The notes: generated from the letters alone by a model not told the origin. Shown: positions 47,029 through 58,437, numbered from the stretch's first letter. The stretch is 64,000 nt of DNA from Diaporthe sp. PMI_573 (GCA_021399435.1 JAJTUP010000018.1:372001-436000), one strand, 5' to 3'. Numbers and translations: made by a program.

Positions 47029-48532
47029 ATGAAGCTGTCCATTGTAAACCTCCTCGTCCTGGTTGGCGCAGCTGCGGCGCAGCTTTCTGGGCACGTCGGC
47101 CCCACGACAAGCACTGCAGCCAAGCGGGCCAAGAAGACGTGCAATGTGCTTGACTACGGTGCCAAGGCAGACAAGAAGACGGACCTTGGTGCGGCTCTTA
47201 CCAAGGCTTGGTCCGCATGTGCAGCTGGAGGTATTGGTATGTCATCAACTTTCGACCCTTACAATGATTCCGAAACCACGGCCCTTATTTTTATACCAAG
47301 TCGCGCGGTGCTAACCACCTCGCAGTCATCATCCCCTCTGGTGACTATGCAATGTCAACCTGGGCTACCTTGAACAAGGGCACCGGCGTCGGCGTCCAGC
47401 TCGACGGCACCATCTATCGCACGGGCACCGCTGGCGGCAACATGATAGCCATCCAGCACAGCCAGGACATCGAGTTCTTCTCCAGCACCGGATCCGGCGT
47501 CATGCAAGGGTATGGGTACCAGATTCACAAGACGGGGTCGCTCTCGGGGGCCCGTCTCCTCCGTGTGATCAAGACCAGTGATTTCTCCGTCCACGATCTC
47601 AAATTCGTTGACGCGCCTGCCTTCCACATCTCTCTGGACACCAGCGCCAACGGCGAGCTCTACAACCTGGCCATCCGCGGTGGTGACCACGGCGGGCTCG
47701 ACGGCATTGATGTCTGGGGAACAAATATCCACATCCACGATGTGATGGTGACTAACAAAGATGAGTAAGTGACCATCTAGCGCCCAAAACCTTGTATTCC
47801 GCCTCTCTAGACACTTCTCGACACTCCAATGAAAGGCGCTAACTGAAATTCGTGAATAGGTGCGTGACCGTCAAGTCTCCCGCCCAGAACATCCTCATCG
47901 AGCAAATCTACTGCAACCTCTCCGGCGGCTCAGCAATCGGGTCCCTCGCGGCGGGCACAGCCATCTCCAACATCGCCTACCGCAAGATCTACACGGTGGG
48001 CAGCAACCAGATGCTGATGATCAAGAGCAACGGCGGGTCAGGCTACGTCGAGGACGCCGAGTTCAGCGAGTTCATCGGGCACGGCAACGCGTACTCGCTC
48101 GACGTGGACCAGGCGTGGGCATCAATGTCCGCAGCGGCGGGCAGCGGCGTGCAGCTGACCAACATGACCTTTAGCAACTGGAAGGGCACCTGCGCGTCGG
48201 GGACGCAGCGAGGCCCCGTCCAGTTCAAGTGTGACCCGGACACGCCCTGCAAGGACATGGTCGTCAGGGACTTTGCCATGTGGACAGACAGCGGCAGCAA
48301 GGTCAACTATATCTGCCAGAACGCCTTCGGCACGGGGTCGTGCCTCAAGAGCAGCGGCGGCGGCTCCTACACCACCACCCAGGCTGCCGCATCTGCGCCT
48401 ACGGGGTATCAGGCTGCCACCATGCCCGGCGACCTCAAGACTGGCTTCGGCTTCACGGTCGAGATTCCTGTGCCGACTATGCCGAGCAGCTTCTTCCCCG
48501 GGGCGACGCCCTTGGTTGCTTTGGCCCACTGA
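47029..48532 (+). CDS. GH28 rhamnogalacturonan hydrolase, secreted (439 aa, three exons)
   Basis: Exons 47029-47236, 47326-47764 and 47860-48532 join in frame (introns 89 and 95 nt; branch sites CTAAC and CTAACTGA). A signal peptide [17 protein letters not shown] is followed by [20 protein letters not shown], the start of the right-handed beta-helix. Catalytic-region motifs are [30 protein letters not shown] and [18 protein letters not shown], which carry the acidic residues and the altered NTD/DD signatures typical of rhamnogalacturonases rather than polygalacturonases. The enzyme cleaves the alternating galacturonate-rhamnose backbone of rhamnogalacturonan I in plant pectin, outside the cell. 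The C-terminal 60 residues are Ser/Thr-rich. The gene converges on the CE12 esterase 850 bp away, whose product removes acetyl groups that block this enzyme. Confidence 0.93.
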
Positions 48533-49384
48533 ACATTGGACTCAAGCTCCAGTCACTTCTATCCTTCATTGTACTTAGTTTTAAGCCTGCTGTGTATCAA
48601 GCTGGTATAAGAGCATCTATTCGATTCATTGTCAATATAATACACTATACTATCCTTGTCGGAGCATCTTATTCGATCGGCAGGCGATGCTCCCAATGAA
48701 TAATTAAGTCGTCCCCTGTTGACCTTGGTCACTCAAAAAGACCGCGTAAATGATCTTCCGACGACAAGACTCGCTTGCCAATCCGCACCCACCATGTTCC
48801 CACGATAGGAGGCAGAGAGCCCAGCGGTGGCCTGTTTCCCGCCAAGGTCGTGCTAGACTCGCCGCGGGCAACAAGTCGCGGGTGGGACCACTGGCGATGT
48901 TTCGTGATGTTTCGAACACAGGGGGAAATGGCTTTCTTATTGCTAACTGCAGTGGAGCCCAGACTTTCGGGGGTCCAGGAGAAAAGGGACAAATTGGCCC
49001 GACAGGGTCCACCGGCTCCAGTTGTGGGGATATTTCCTCGCTTGCGCTGCTGACCGAGCAATGAATTGACAACACCATTGATTGATCCATGCCGGATCCG
49101 AGTTCTGTCGTCCGCTTTTGGCTTTCAGGTGGGCCCCCCCATGCTCACCAGTATCCGCCGCGATAGGGTCGACACGTGCCCGGTTTACTTGACCTTATTC
49201 AGCTGATCACAAGTTTTCGTGTTCATGGTTCATTTCATGTATTTATTATACTTTCAGGATGGGCAGGCAATCCATGGCTCTGCCTCGCCGTTTCAATATA
49301 TGTACAACCAAAAGATCAAAGAATATCCACCTTGTTCATCCCCATCAACCACACCATTCCCGTCCTGGGGTGGGTGGTGCCCAC
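48533..49384. other. Intergenic region between convergent pectinolytic genes
   Basis: 3' flanks of the GH28 and CE12 genes. Short frames only; no terminator-like repeat or extra gene is seen. Confidence 0.5.
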
Positions 49385-50185
49385 TTAGTAAACGCTCGGG
49401 GCCGGCTGGAGAATGTAGCTGGTGAGGCTGGTGGTGCCGTTCATCTTGGCGTTGATGGCCTGGGCAAAGGCCTGGGCGGCGAGCTTGGCGCCGGCGGGGC
49501 TGGTGTGGGTGTGGTCCTTGGGGTAGAGGGCGTTGGTGCCGCTGTTGCCGAGCTTCTTGTAGGCGAGGGTCTGGGCGTTGTAGTGGTCGACGTAGGTGAC
49601 GCTGCTGCTGGCGATGGCGTTGGCGGCCGTCTTGACGTAGCCGACGAAGCGGGGGGGCGAGTAGGAGAAGCTGCCGCCCTCCCACGCGTTGTTGGGCGTC
49701 TGCGAGCTCAGCACGACCGTGGCGCCCTTGGACACCATGAGCTTGGCCGCCTGGATGACGTAGTAGACGAAGGTGTAGACGGTGGACCCGTCCTTGCTGG
49801 ACGTGCACGTCTCGGTGCCGGCGCCCGGGCAGTCGCTGCGCCCGTTGTCGTTGGACTCGGGGCTGCCGCCGTCGTTGTGTCCAAACTCGATCACCACGAT
49901 GTCGCCGGACTTGACCAGGTTGGCAACCTCGGTGAAGCGGCCCTCGGCCGTGTAGGAACGGGCAGACCGGCCACCGATGGCCTTGTTGACGACGGTGGCA
50001 GACGAGAGAGCGCCAAAGTACTGGCCCCAGCCATCAGTCGAGCCGTCGTTGGCGCCGTTCTTGGCCATGGTGCTGTCACCGCACAGGTAGACGGTTGGTG
50101 TTGCCCTCTCGACGAGCTCGACTGGGGACGCAGAGGCGGTGATGGCGCCGAGTGCGACGGCGATGGCGGGTAGTGAGAACTTCAT
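49385..50185 (-). CDS. CE12 rhamnogalacturonan acetylesterase, secreted (266 aa)
   Basis: A single exon. The chosen Met (50185) starts MKFSLPAIAVALGAITASAS, a signal peptide; the in-frame upstream Met at 50335 would bury it. The SGNH-hydrolase blocks are complete: YLCGDSTMA (nucleophile Ser38), the Gly block in VNKAIGGRSARSY, the Asn block in EFGHNDGG, and the Asp/His pair in LYPKDHTHTSPAGAK near the C-terminus. The length equals the small fungal rhamnogalacturonan acetylesterases. The enzyme removes acetyl esters from galacturonate in rhamnogalacturonan I. This is known to open the polymer to GH28 rhamnogalacturonases such as the neighbouring gene product. Two Cys (CPGAGTETC) could form a disulphide. 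No intron is seen. Confidence 0.94.
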   Translation of the reverse strand: MKFSLPAIAVALGAITASASPVELVERATPTVYLCGDSTMAKNGANDGSTDGWGQYFGALSSATVVNKAIGGRSARSYTAEGRFTEVANLVKSGDIVVIEFGHNDGGSPESNDNGRSDCPGAGTETCTSSKDGSTVYTFVYYVIQAAKLMVSKGATVVLSSQTPNNAWEGGSFSYSPPRFVGYVKTAANAIASSSVTYVDHYNAQTLAYKKLGNSGTNALYPKDHTHTSPAGAKLAAQAFAQAINAKMNGTTSLTSYILQPAPSVY

Positions 50186-51341
50186 CGTGCCGGCGAGTGG
50201 TGGATGAGACCTGGGACGGATGTGGCGGGATGTGCAGAAACAAGGATGATGCAAAAAAAGAATGTGTGCCGGCACTGGGATGCAGATGAGGACGGAGGCG
50301 AGATAATTAACGAAAGTCAACGGCTGGCGTTGCAAAGTAAAGTAATATGTTCTTCATAAAGCTTTCAAGACCAGAGACCAACCGGAGTAATTGAGTCCAT
50401 ATGCCCAGGCCCGGCTGGCCGTCGACTTCACTTACACAATAGTGTCTGCCCCTGACCCTGCATCCGCGGTAGCATTTGATTAAAGGGGGGTGGCACACGG
50501 AGCAGGACTGCCGCTGCACTCCGCGCTGCTCAAGTGCCCAGGCGCCACTGCGCGAGCATGAGCCAGCCCCATGACCACATGACATTAGACAGGGCCCCAA
50601 ACGGACCTGATAGCCTCAATGGGAACTTCCCCTCGTGGGAGGGGATTGCAACAGACAGAAGGTATTGATTCAGCGTTGCGCTTTCGGCTTGGACACCCCA
50701 CATCCGGGCCGCCAAGGCTGATGCTCGTGACCGAGGATTTGTGGAAGATCCCTCCTGGAGAGATCCGAGCTACGCGGGTGTCCACCCAGAGTGTCCATGA
50801 AACAACAAACACGACCGGGGTCCAGACTGGCCTCGGACGGAAACATGCCGTTTGTCGGCTGGGGAAAAGTCTTGGCCTGCCACACATAGCTTTAAATACC
50901 GAGTCAACGCCTCCAGCTCGCCCGTAGTTGACTCCATTTGATTGCTGACAACCAGTGACAGCCGTCTTGCGCTCGGCGGAGCAGTGGCCGAGACATCCTT
51001 TGACCCGGACGACCGTCGGAGCCGGGGAGGCGGAGCCGGTTCACTCGTTTTATCGTGAGAGTGAGCCCCGAGACTCGTCTGTGCCAAGCAAGCCAGGTCA
51101 TGCAGTCTTATTGCACTGACACGTTAGGCAATCAATTGAAATATAGCTACGCGGCGGCCGCTGCGTACAAAAAGACACGGCGATGCAAGTGTGGTCCGCT
51201 CAGTCTCCAGAGGTTCGGTGACATGAATCTGCATACGTGACCCTTTACCTAAGGCATCGTAAGGGATGAAGTGAAATGGCGACTGGAACGTGCATCACGC
51301 AGGCGACAGCCACATGCAGTGACGCCAACAGCAAAAATGTG
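50186..51341. other. Intergenic region upstream of the CE12 gene
   Basis: Promoter of the CE12 esterase plus unique DNA, ending in the downstream flank of the tRNA gene. No protein gene is recognised. Confidence 0.5.
51333..51337 (-). terminator. RNA polymerase III terminator of the tRNA gene
   Basis: Five consecutive T on the minus strand, four bases after the tRNA 3' end; this is the minimal efficient Pol III stop. Confidence 0.7.
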
Positions 51342-51429
51342 TGGCGCTGCAAGGGTTCGAACCTCGGTCTTTGGAGAGTTGAAAGGCTTGACCACAATCC
51401 AACGTCCTAAACCTCTAGACGACAGCACC
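51342..51429 (-). tRNA. tRNA-His(GUG) with a 15-nt intron
   Basis: 88 nt fold into a cloverleaf on the minus strand. The acceptor stem GGTGCTG/CAGCGCC has seven pairs including one G.U, with discriminator A as in eukaryotic tRNA-His. The D stem is GTC/GAC. The anticodon stem TTGGA/TCCAA is perfect, with loop TTGTGG...C and anticodon GTG at 51395-51393. A 15-nt insertion (51391-51377) sits one base 3' of the anticodon, the standard site for nuclear tRNA introns. The T arm is CGAGG-TTCGAAC-CCTTG. The B box GGTTCGAACCC is perfect, and the A box fits at 10 of 11 positions. A T5 run follows. The gene would serve CAC and CAU codons after splicing. Folding was done by eye; the 4-nt variable loop is short but allowed. 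Confidence 0.82.
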
Positions 51430-53808
51430 CTGGAAGCCACGCTGAACGAGGTTGCTAAAGTGTGTGTCGAGTGTGGCTAGGTACAAGTGAGTCACCGGCG
51501 GGAAGCTGCAGAAGTTCAGATGAAGTTGGTGTTTGGCGCAGCTGTTTGCGCCTCGGGGGCATTCACAGGAGGTTGAAAGATGCTCACGTTCCATAGCGGC
51601 AGGGTCACAAGCCCTGGACTTGTGTGTGTAGGCAAGCCTCATTTGGCATGGGCATCTTGTCCATCAGCAGTCCGATCTCTAATACTCTAACCCGCATCTA
51701 TGTGAATGACCTGAAGTATGTCTGATTTTCACCGACGCTGTGCACTTTCCGAGGCTGTCTCCTGATTTGTAGGCGCCGCTTGCTGTCCAGGGCTTGCTAA
51801 TACTGAGAGACGAATCATAATAGACATTCCACACGAGAGTGAGACTTGCTTACGTCACAGCCTATAACATCTTCAAGTTTCAGCTCAGAGACGAGCTATA
51901 GGGCCCGATATGTGATCATGTGATTCCCTATGCGGCGGCAGTGATACGTCAGTTGGTAGTTCATAGATCGGGAGATCGGCGTGGAGCCATGTGGGTACCC
52001 TAGCAGCAGACATGCCGGCGTCCATGCATCTAGGGGAACGGCAGACTTAGGCTCTGTTTTGAGTGGTCCTCCTAATCATTCAATGCCACTTCTGTTCTGG
52101 ATTTCTTTAGTATTCAAAGAGCCAGTCAGATACTTGAGTCAAAATACAAATTGAAGCCGAAGTAGTGTGGCCAAGCCTCAGCTTGACGGGTTACAGACCA
52201 GGAGAGTGACATCGGGATGTCAGACGAAAATATCTTCGTGGTCGCCTTGGTAAGTGGCAAGAGATATATTGTCTGTACACAACCCATTCTGCCCCTTGCT
52301 CAATCACAAGTCCACGTTTGACTGCGCAAAAGGCCAGACCAAGGAACAAAGCCCACCCTCGGGTCTAAAAGCCCAAAATCGACTCAGCCCAGCAACAGGG
52401 TCATTCTAGTCCAAGTTCGAGTTCAATGCGTCAAAGGGCCTTACGCCAGAGAGACAAGCTTGGAGCCAGAATTGTAATAGATTTTCTATCGGGAGTAAAG
52501 GCACTGCTAATTATAGGCACAGAATCCACTTGGGCCAATGTATCTTTGATGCAGCCGGATTCCAGGCAGCATTTCTGCTTTGCGGGGTCAGGTGGCATCA
52601 GTGGTGATGCACGATGCAATAATAGATGCATGAAAGCAATAAAGTCAAACAAGAACTAAGCAGGTCTAGCTTCAAGTCTCTTCTATGAGAGGAGGGCAAT
52701 AGCTAGAACATTTTGGTGTAAAGGCCCGCCTATGTACTCGCTTGTACACGGCATGCCAGTGAGAAGCTGAGAAAAAGTTCGTCTGCATGGGCTTTTGGCA
52801 TAAGCTAGCCGAAAATCTGAGGTCAGATGCAGTGGCGCTTCCCAATCCTATTTGATGTAACCTGCGCGAATGTGCTGCAACCTTTGGCATGCTACCCAAA
52901 TCTCGGCCCAAATCTCTGCCCTTGCAGCTCGAAATTTTTTCGAACAGTTGATAACATCACAGTCAAAAGCAGCACACCGATACCGATTCCACAACAGATC
53001 CCCGTCGCAAATACCGAACGTCATTCCAAAATATCCAAGGACCTCCTCACTCAAGAATACCATATATTACAACCATTAATGCGCCGTCGTTGGTCGAAGG
53101 ATCCCGATTCAACTCCTAGCGTCTTGTCAAGTCTTGACACCGACTAAGCATTGTGGGGATATCTTGGCCCGCGGGAGCTATTGGCACCAGATAAGCCACC
53201 CGGTTGCCCAACAAGGAGCTTGTTTGGCGGGCACACCAACACCCAACTACCGTCAGCTTGGCCCTCCCCGTGGGCTGGTTCAACTGGGACAGCTCATTCC
53301 TGCCAAGCGGCGGGGGCCCGGCCGCTAGGTTCTAGTACGCGCTGTGGCTTGCTGGCGCGATCCCTTGTCTAAGACGTATTGAGCGAGATGTGCCTGTTGT
53401 GCGACCCGCGAGAGGGCAGTCTAGAATCTGACCTGCATTCCAACGGTGTCGACCTGACCCGATAAGCTGAGGTTTGTGTGGCCACGATGCGAAGTCGCCG
53501 CTGCCAAGTGGCGCTGGAATACAAGCTACCGGAAGACGGCGGGGGGTACGAAGGATTACTGGATCACTTCTGCGGTGAGGTTGGATGGGATATTCATATA
53601 TACATGACCGGGGTTCTTACTGATATGCTTTTTTACAAGATTCTAATGGCTTATTTAAATCTTGCCATCCATCCCCCTTCGGCCCAGCTGCGCAACTCGA
53701 GTGTGACTCGTGTTCTCCTGCCTGCGTCTTGCTCCCGCCACACATTTCCCCTGGAACCGCAGAAGGATCTCCCCTATCGGCATCCCTAGCAGTGTTAAAC
53801 ACGCAAGT
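51430..53808. other. Gene-poor intergenic region
   Basis: About 2.4 kb between the tRNA and the transporter gene. Only short frames without domains; the last few hundred bases are the transporter's promoter and leader. Confidence 0.5.
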
Positions 53809-55497
53809 ATGGTTCCTTCAATAAAGGAGAAGACTATCGAGCCTACGGAGGCCTCGGCGCATGGGTCCGTTATCGAAATCAACGAGGCGGTGGCCTACGA
53901 CCGCAGTGCGACCAAAAGGCTACTGCGGAAGTTGGACTTGCACATAATCCCGTTTATGTCTCTCATTTACCTGTGTGTACCTCCTCGCGTCGTACCTCGG
54001 CATTGCTCGAACTGCACTGCTAACGACGCGCAATAGACTCTGTTTCTTGGATCGCACCAACATCGGAAATGCCCGCCTTGACCACCTCGAGCAAGACCTC
54101 AATCTTAAAGGGCTACAATACAATGACTGCCTAGCTATTCTCTTCCCGTTCTATATGTAAGCTGCATGACTTTCACCCTGTCAATATAGCACAATAAACA
54201 CTACACCAGTTCCTGACCACCATGGTATCTCAGTGCCGCCGAAATACCATCCAACATGATGATGAAACGTACCCGCCCTTCTATATGGCTCACCTTCATC
54301 ATGGTCGGATGGTCAGCATCCATGATTGGCCAGGGCTTTGTCAAGAACTACTCCGGTCTGATGGCCACCCGTGTCTTCCTCGGCACATTTGAGGGCGGTC
54401 TCTTCCCTGGCGTCAACTACTACATCACGCAGTGGTACTGCCGGCACGAGTGCGGCTTCCGCATGGCCCTCTTTTTCTCCGCCGCCACGCTGGCCGGCGC
54501 CTTTGGCGGGATCCTGGCCAGGGGCATTGCTGAGATGAGCGGCATCGGCGGCCTGTCTGCCTGGTCATGGATCTTCATCCTCGAGGGACTTTTAAGCATC
54601 TTAGTCTCGTTTACCGCGTACTGGGCCATCTACGATTATCCATCGACGGCCACGTTCCTAAACGACAGTGAGCGGACGGAGGTGGTGAGGCGGCTGCGCG
54701 TCGACGGTGGACACCTCTCTGAGGCCTTCAACATGAAGTATGTGTGGCAGGCCATCGGCGACTGGAAGATTTACATGCACTGCGGCATCTTCCTCGCCGG
54801 CTTCTGCCCCATCTACTCCATCGCCCTCTTCTCGCCAACTATCATCAAGGGCATGGGATACACCGCCAACAATGCACAGCTTATGAGTGTGCCGCCGTAT
54901 GTCTTCGCCTGCATCTTCACGATCGGGGCAAGCTACGCGGCGGACCGCGTCAAGCGGCGCGGAATCTTCCTGTTGGGGTTCCAGCTCACCGGAGTTGCTG
55001 GCTTCTCGCTGCTGGCGGGTACTAGCAACCACTCGGCCCAGTACGGTGGGCTAGTGTTGGCTGCTGTTGGAGTTTACCCAACGGTCCCTCTCGCTATGGC
55101 GTGGAACAGCGGCAACATTGGTGGATCCCTGAAGCGAGGGACAGGTATCGCCATGCAGGTGATGGGAGGTAATTGTGGTGGCATCATAGCCTCATACGTG
55201 TACTTGACCAAAGACGGGCCACGGTACATCACAGGACACAGCATTTTGATCGGGATCATCAGGTGAGTTGTTGCCCTTGATGTGAGCGCTTAAATAAAGA
55301 GGCCCCTCGACTGACCTTTTTGTGTGCTCAGCCTTGCGTTCATACTAACCCTGTTCATGACAATTTGGTATCGGCTCGAAAATGCTCGCCGAGACCGTGT
55401 CACGGGCGAGGTAACGGGACAGGAGTTGACGGAGGAGCAGAAGGCTCTTGAGCAGGAACTCGCTGACGACGCACCATTTTTCCGATACACGGTGTAG
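53809..55497 (+). CDS. MFS transporter, anion:cation symporter (allantoate permease-like) family, 492 aa
   Basis: Exons 53809-53972, 54037-54156, 54234-55262 and 55332-55497 join in frame, each splice in phase 2, with introns of 64, 77 and 69 nt. The cytosolic N-terminus of about 45 residues leads into TM1 and the family mark CFLDRTNIGNARL. About 12 hydrophobic segments follow, with RVFLGTFEGGLFPGVNYYIT (TM4 region), WIFILEGLLSILVSFTAYW (TM6) and a middle loop EAFNMKYVWQAIGDWKIY. The hydrophilic C-terminus ends ADDAPFFRYTV. The family imports organic anions, nicotinate, allantoate, some sugars and vitamins by proton symport at the plasma membrane; the substrate cannot be told from sequence. 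Its place near two rhamnogalacturonan-degrading genes suggests uptake of a pectin breakdown product, but 3.6 kb and a tRNA separate it from them. Confidence 0.92.
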
Positions 55498-56672
55498 ACT
55501 TTTGCTTCGAAGCAACGATACTGTCAGTCCAAGAACTCTGATAAAGGCCATATAATGGTAATGTGGTCGAAACTGTTGCATGAGTGGTCCCAGAAAGACG
55601 AAAAAGAGTATTAGATTTCTATATCGTGCCAGCACTTTCTCCTCTCATGTTTACTGGTCTGCACAGTCCCTGACGCTCCAGGTTACTCACAGTAGTTAGT
55701 TGATAAATACATATGGATACCGACCAACCACCACATTCGTAGGCCCCATAAGAGCTGCGTGTATTTGATGCACCACAATCCCAGAAAATAGACTTGTCCA
55801 AGCCCGATGTGCCTGGAACTCGTAGGAAAGGAATCTTCTTATCCGTGATGGCTTCTAATAGAACTGGACAGTTGGCATTGGTTAGCCACTCTAGTTAATT
55901 GATCTCAGGGGAGCTGTACGGGGATCTGAGAATCAAGACCCACGTTTTATGTGCTTCTGCCTGCATGGACCGATCTGTAGGATTGAACCGGATTTATTGA
56001 AAGTCCAAACCCTTTTTGCGGCGACAGGCATTGTTTTATTCTTTCCCTCAGAGAGGCTCCTTGCCTTCTTCACAAAGTTGGCACCTAGGATGACAGTGAA
56101 GGGGATTCTTCGCATGTACTTCTATTCCCACTTGTCCATCTCAGCGGTCCTTTCAGACTTTATTATGGTAGACTTAATGTTTCCCACAGTTTTGAAATTC
56201 GTTAAGACAACGCGATACAGTATTTGGCATGAGGCTTATACAGACTTATTAGAGATCTGCGCCTCTATTTGAATATGTCAACATGGTAGTATTTGCCCGT
56301 TGTATACCTTACTATAAGACTATGCTAAAACCACTCCCATGTACATCAACTATGACATGAGTTTAGAAAGTATTAGTGCTTGGAACTCTGGGACAGGATT
56401 TAATGATCCACCGTGTCTCTTGTCCAGTCACCAGGTACATGCGAGAAGACAATGGTAAAGAGTAACAATAGCAAGGTATCTGTACCATGTAACATGGGCG
56501 TTCAGGTGTCCCAAGCATATGTAAGTCTACTTCTTCGTAAATGTAGAGTCTGCAATGTGGTAATGCACACAGCGTATTGCAGCACGCTTGCCCACCCGGA
56601 AACGGATGTGATTGATGGCGTCTTGGCCAGGTTTCCTGTAGGCAAGGCTCGTTAAGGGGGCTGGAGAGGTCA

Positions 56673-56925
56673 CGAGGATGGCCATCGCCGGGAATGTCTT
56701 TGTAATATTCCGCATGCGGATCTAGGTATACCAGAGGCCGGCTTTGATAAGTGCTTCGTTGAGGCAATGGAAGTCGTGAGCCTGAAAGAAATCGGGATAG
56801 ACTACGAGGATAGCCATCGCTGGAAATGTCTTTGTATTCTGCATGCGGATCTAGGTATACTAGAGGCCGGCTTTGATAAGTGCTTAGTTGAGGAATGGAA
56901 TTCGTAGGCCTGAAAGAACCCAGTA
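56673..56925. repeat. Tandem duplication, unit about 132 bp
   Basis: Unit 1 (56673-56804) and unit 2 (56805 to about 56925) share CATGCGGATCTAGGTATAC and AGAGGCCGGCTTTGATAAGT, with about 85-90% similarity by eye. The 132-bp period is a multiple of three, so the minus-strand frame through it encodes two copies of STYQSRPLVYLDPHAEY. Confidence 0.9.
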
Positions 56926-56980
56926 CCGCCTCTTTCAAGGTGGGCCCCGTCCTGATCTTTCAGTAATGCTGTCTGCGCTC

Positions 56981-56988
56981 TATAAAAA
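56981..56988 (+). promoter_or_regulatory. TATA box of the APH-like gene
   Basis: TATAAAAA about 105 bp upstream of the start codon, in an otherwise unremarkable leader. Confidence 0.45.
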
Positions 56989-57091
56989 AGCCTTGATACT
57001 TCGGTCTGCATGATTATCTGAGCCCATACCAAACCGTCCTCATTTCAAACCCTCTACACAACCGTGCCACCGCCATATCATTCGCCAAGCA

Positions 57092-58060
57092 ATGTCCAAC
57101 CTTGAAGTTGAAAAGATGGAAGCCGAAGAGGATGTGAAACCTGTCAATGACCCATGCGTGGTTTGCGGCTATTCGCGAGAGACTCACGGCAAGTCATTGT
57201 ACAACAACGGTGCTGTTAAACTATTCGAAATTTTCCCTTACGAGGGTGACTGGCAGTTAGGCTCTCGACATTTCATAAAAGACCAAGTACATAAGCACGC
57301 ACGTATCGTACCGGCAATCCATACCTTTCTTCAAATGGCAACCACTATTCCCGTCTCGCGTATCATGGCATTCTGGGAAGAACCGGGCGGAAGGCTTATA
57401 ACTATTGAAGAACGAGCACTCGGGGAGAACCTTGGAGACGTTTGGCCAAGCTTATCCGAGACCGAGCGAGACGATATTGCACAGCAAACAGCCAATTACT
57501 TAAAACAACTTCGAGGCCTCCAAAGCAACCGAATTGAAAATGTTCATGGAACACCCGTACACTCGGATCTCTTATTCGACAGTTTCAGCAAACCATCCGG
57601 GCCTTTTGACACAAACGAGGAATTCTGGGAGGCCATGGCTGAGCCATTAAGGAAGTCTGGACTTCCAAAGAAGGCTATAGACGCCATAGGCAAACGCATG
57701 CCATCTCCAGAGCCCTATACCTTCACTTACGCAGGAATTCAAATCACATCTATCATCATAAAAGACAAGAAGGTTGTGGGTATCAATGAGTGGTTAGGTG
57801 CTGGCTATCTACCATGCTGGTATGAGTATGCGGTGGCTGGCACACACGGAACAATCACGGACGTGGAGATTATGGATGGGGAATGGAAAAAGATCCTAAG
57901 GCCAAAATTAGAAAGGTATGACGATGGGGCAAAATGGTTGTCCCAGTTTGTGCAATTATCTCATTATCCTAATTTGAGCGACGCTGGGGTACGTCTTTTG
58001 AAAGAGTTGGAGGATCAGACTGAATCTCTGGAGAGCAAGTTGGCTGAGGTGGATATCTAA
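57092..58060 (+). CDS. APH-fold (aminoglycoside phosphotransferase-like) protein lacking catalytic residues (322 aa)
   Basis: A single exon from MSNLEVEKMEAEED. The order of blocks follows fungal APH-family proteins: an N-lobe with IPVSRIMAFWEEPGGRLITIEERALGENL (hinge region), LSETERDDIAQQTANYLKQL, then TFTYAGIQITSIIIKDKKVVGINEWLGAGYL and WYEY. In active members the last block reads ...HGDL...N... and ...DWE.AG. Here the H-G-D is Tyr213-Ala-Gly, the metal-binding Asn is Ser, and the DxW Asp is Glu233. All catalytic positions are changed while the fold-forming residues are kept, so this looks like a pseudokinase rather than an active phosphotransferase. The frame is intact, so it is not a decaying gene. 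A CVVCGYSRETHGK motif near residue 22 adds two Cys absent from usual members. Confidence 0.75.
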   Translation: MSNLEVEKMEAEEDVKPVNDPCVVCGYSRETHGKSLYNNGAVKLFEIFPYEGDWQLGSRHFIKDQVHKHARIVPAIHTFLQMATTIPVSRIMAFWEEPGGRLITIEERALGENLGDVWPSLSETERDDIAQQTANYLKQLRGLQSNRIENVHGTPVHSDLLFDSFSKPSGPFDTNEEFWEAMAEPLRKSGLPKKAIDAIGKRMPSPEPYTFTYAGIQITSIIIKDKKVVGINEWLGAGYLPCWYEYAVAGTHGTITDVEIMDGEWKKILRPKLERYDDGAKWLSQFVQLSHYPNLSDAGVRLLKELEDQTESLESKLAEVDI

Positions 58061-58437
58061 CGAGCATGCTGCAGCACGCAAGGGTGCTGTACAATATCGT
58101 GCAAGTCAATGGGCCAGCTGGCAGCAGATGAAGTCAATTGTGTCCCGCATATCAATAGTCACTCTCTAGCCCAAGCAGCAACCAACATTATTGTATTCCA
58201 CACATATGCAAACTAGTTGTGAATAATCGACCATGTCAGAGCGCATGCAATGTTGTGTCCTGTATTTGTCCTCTATTTGTCTATTGGCAGGGCCAAGCAA
58301 ACTCCGGCTGGTCAAAGTAAAGATGCATGCCCTACAACAAAATCCCCAGTATCTCGGTCGTCAAGCGGTGAGGCAAAATGGATGCTGCATCTAATCTCCC
58401 CCCCCCCCACCCCCAGAAAATCCGTACTGGTGTCTTA
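58061..58437. other. Short intergenic region
   Basis: 3' flank of the APH-like gene. It includes a C-rich run at about 58398-58415. No gene is seen. Confidence 0.5.

Larger units (their letters stand above)
55498..57091. other. Intergenic region with a tandem duplication
   Basis: It holds the 3' flank of the transporter, a 132-bp tandem duplication (56673-56925) and the promoter of the APH-like gene with a TATAAAAAAG box. A 191-codon minus-strand frame (56363-56938) runs through the duplication; see findings. Confidence 0.5.
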
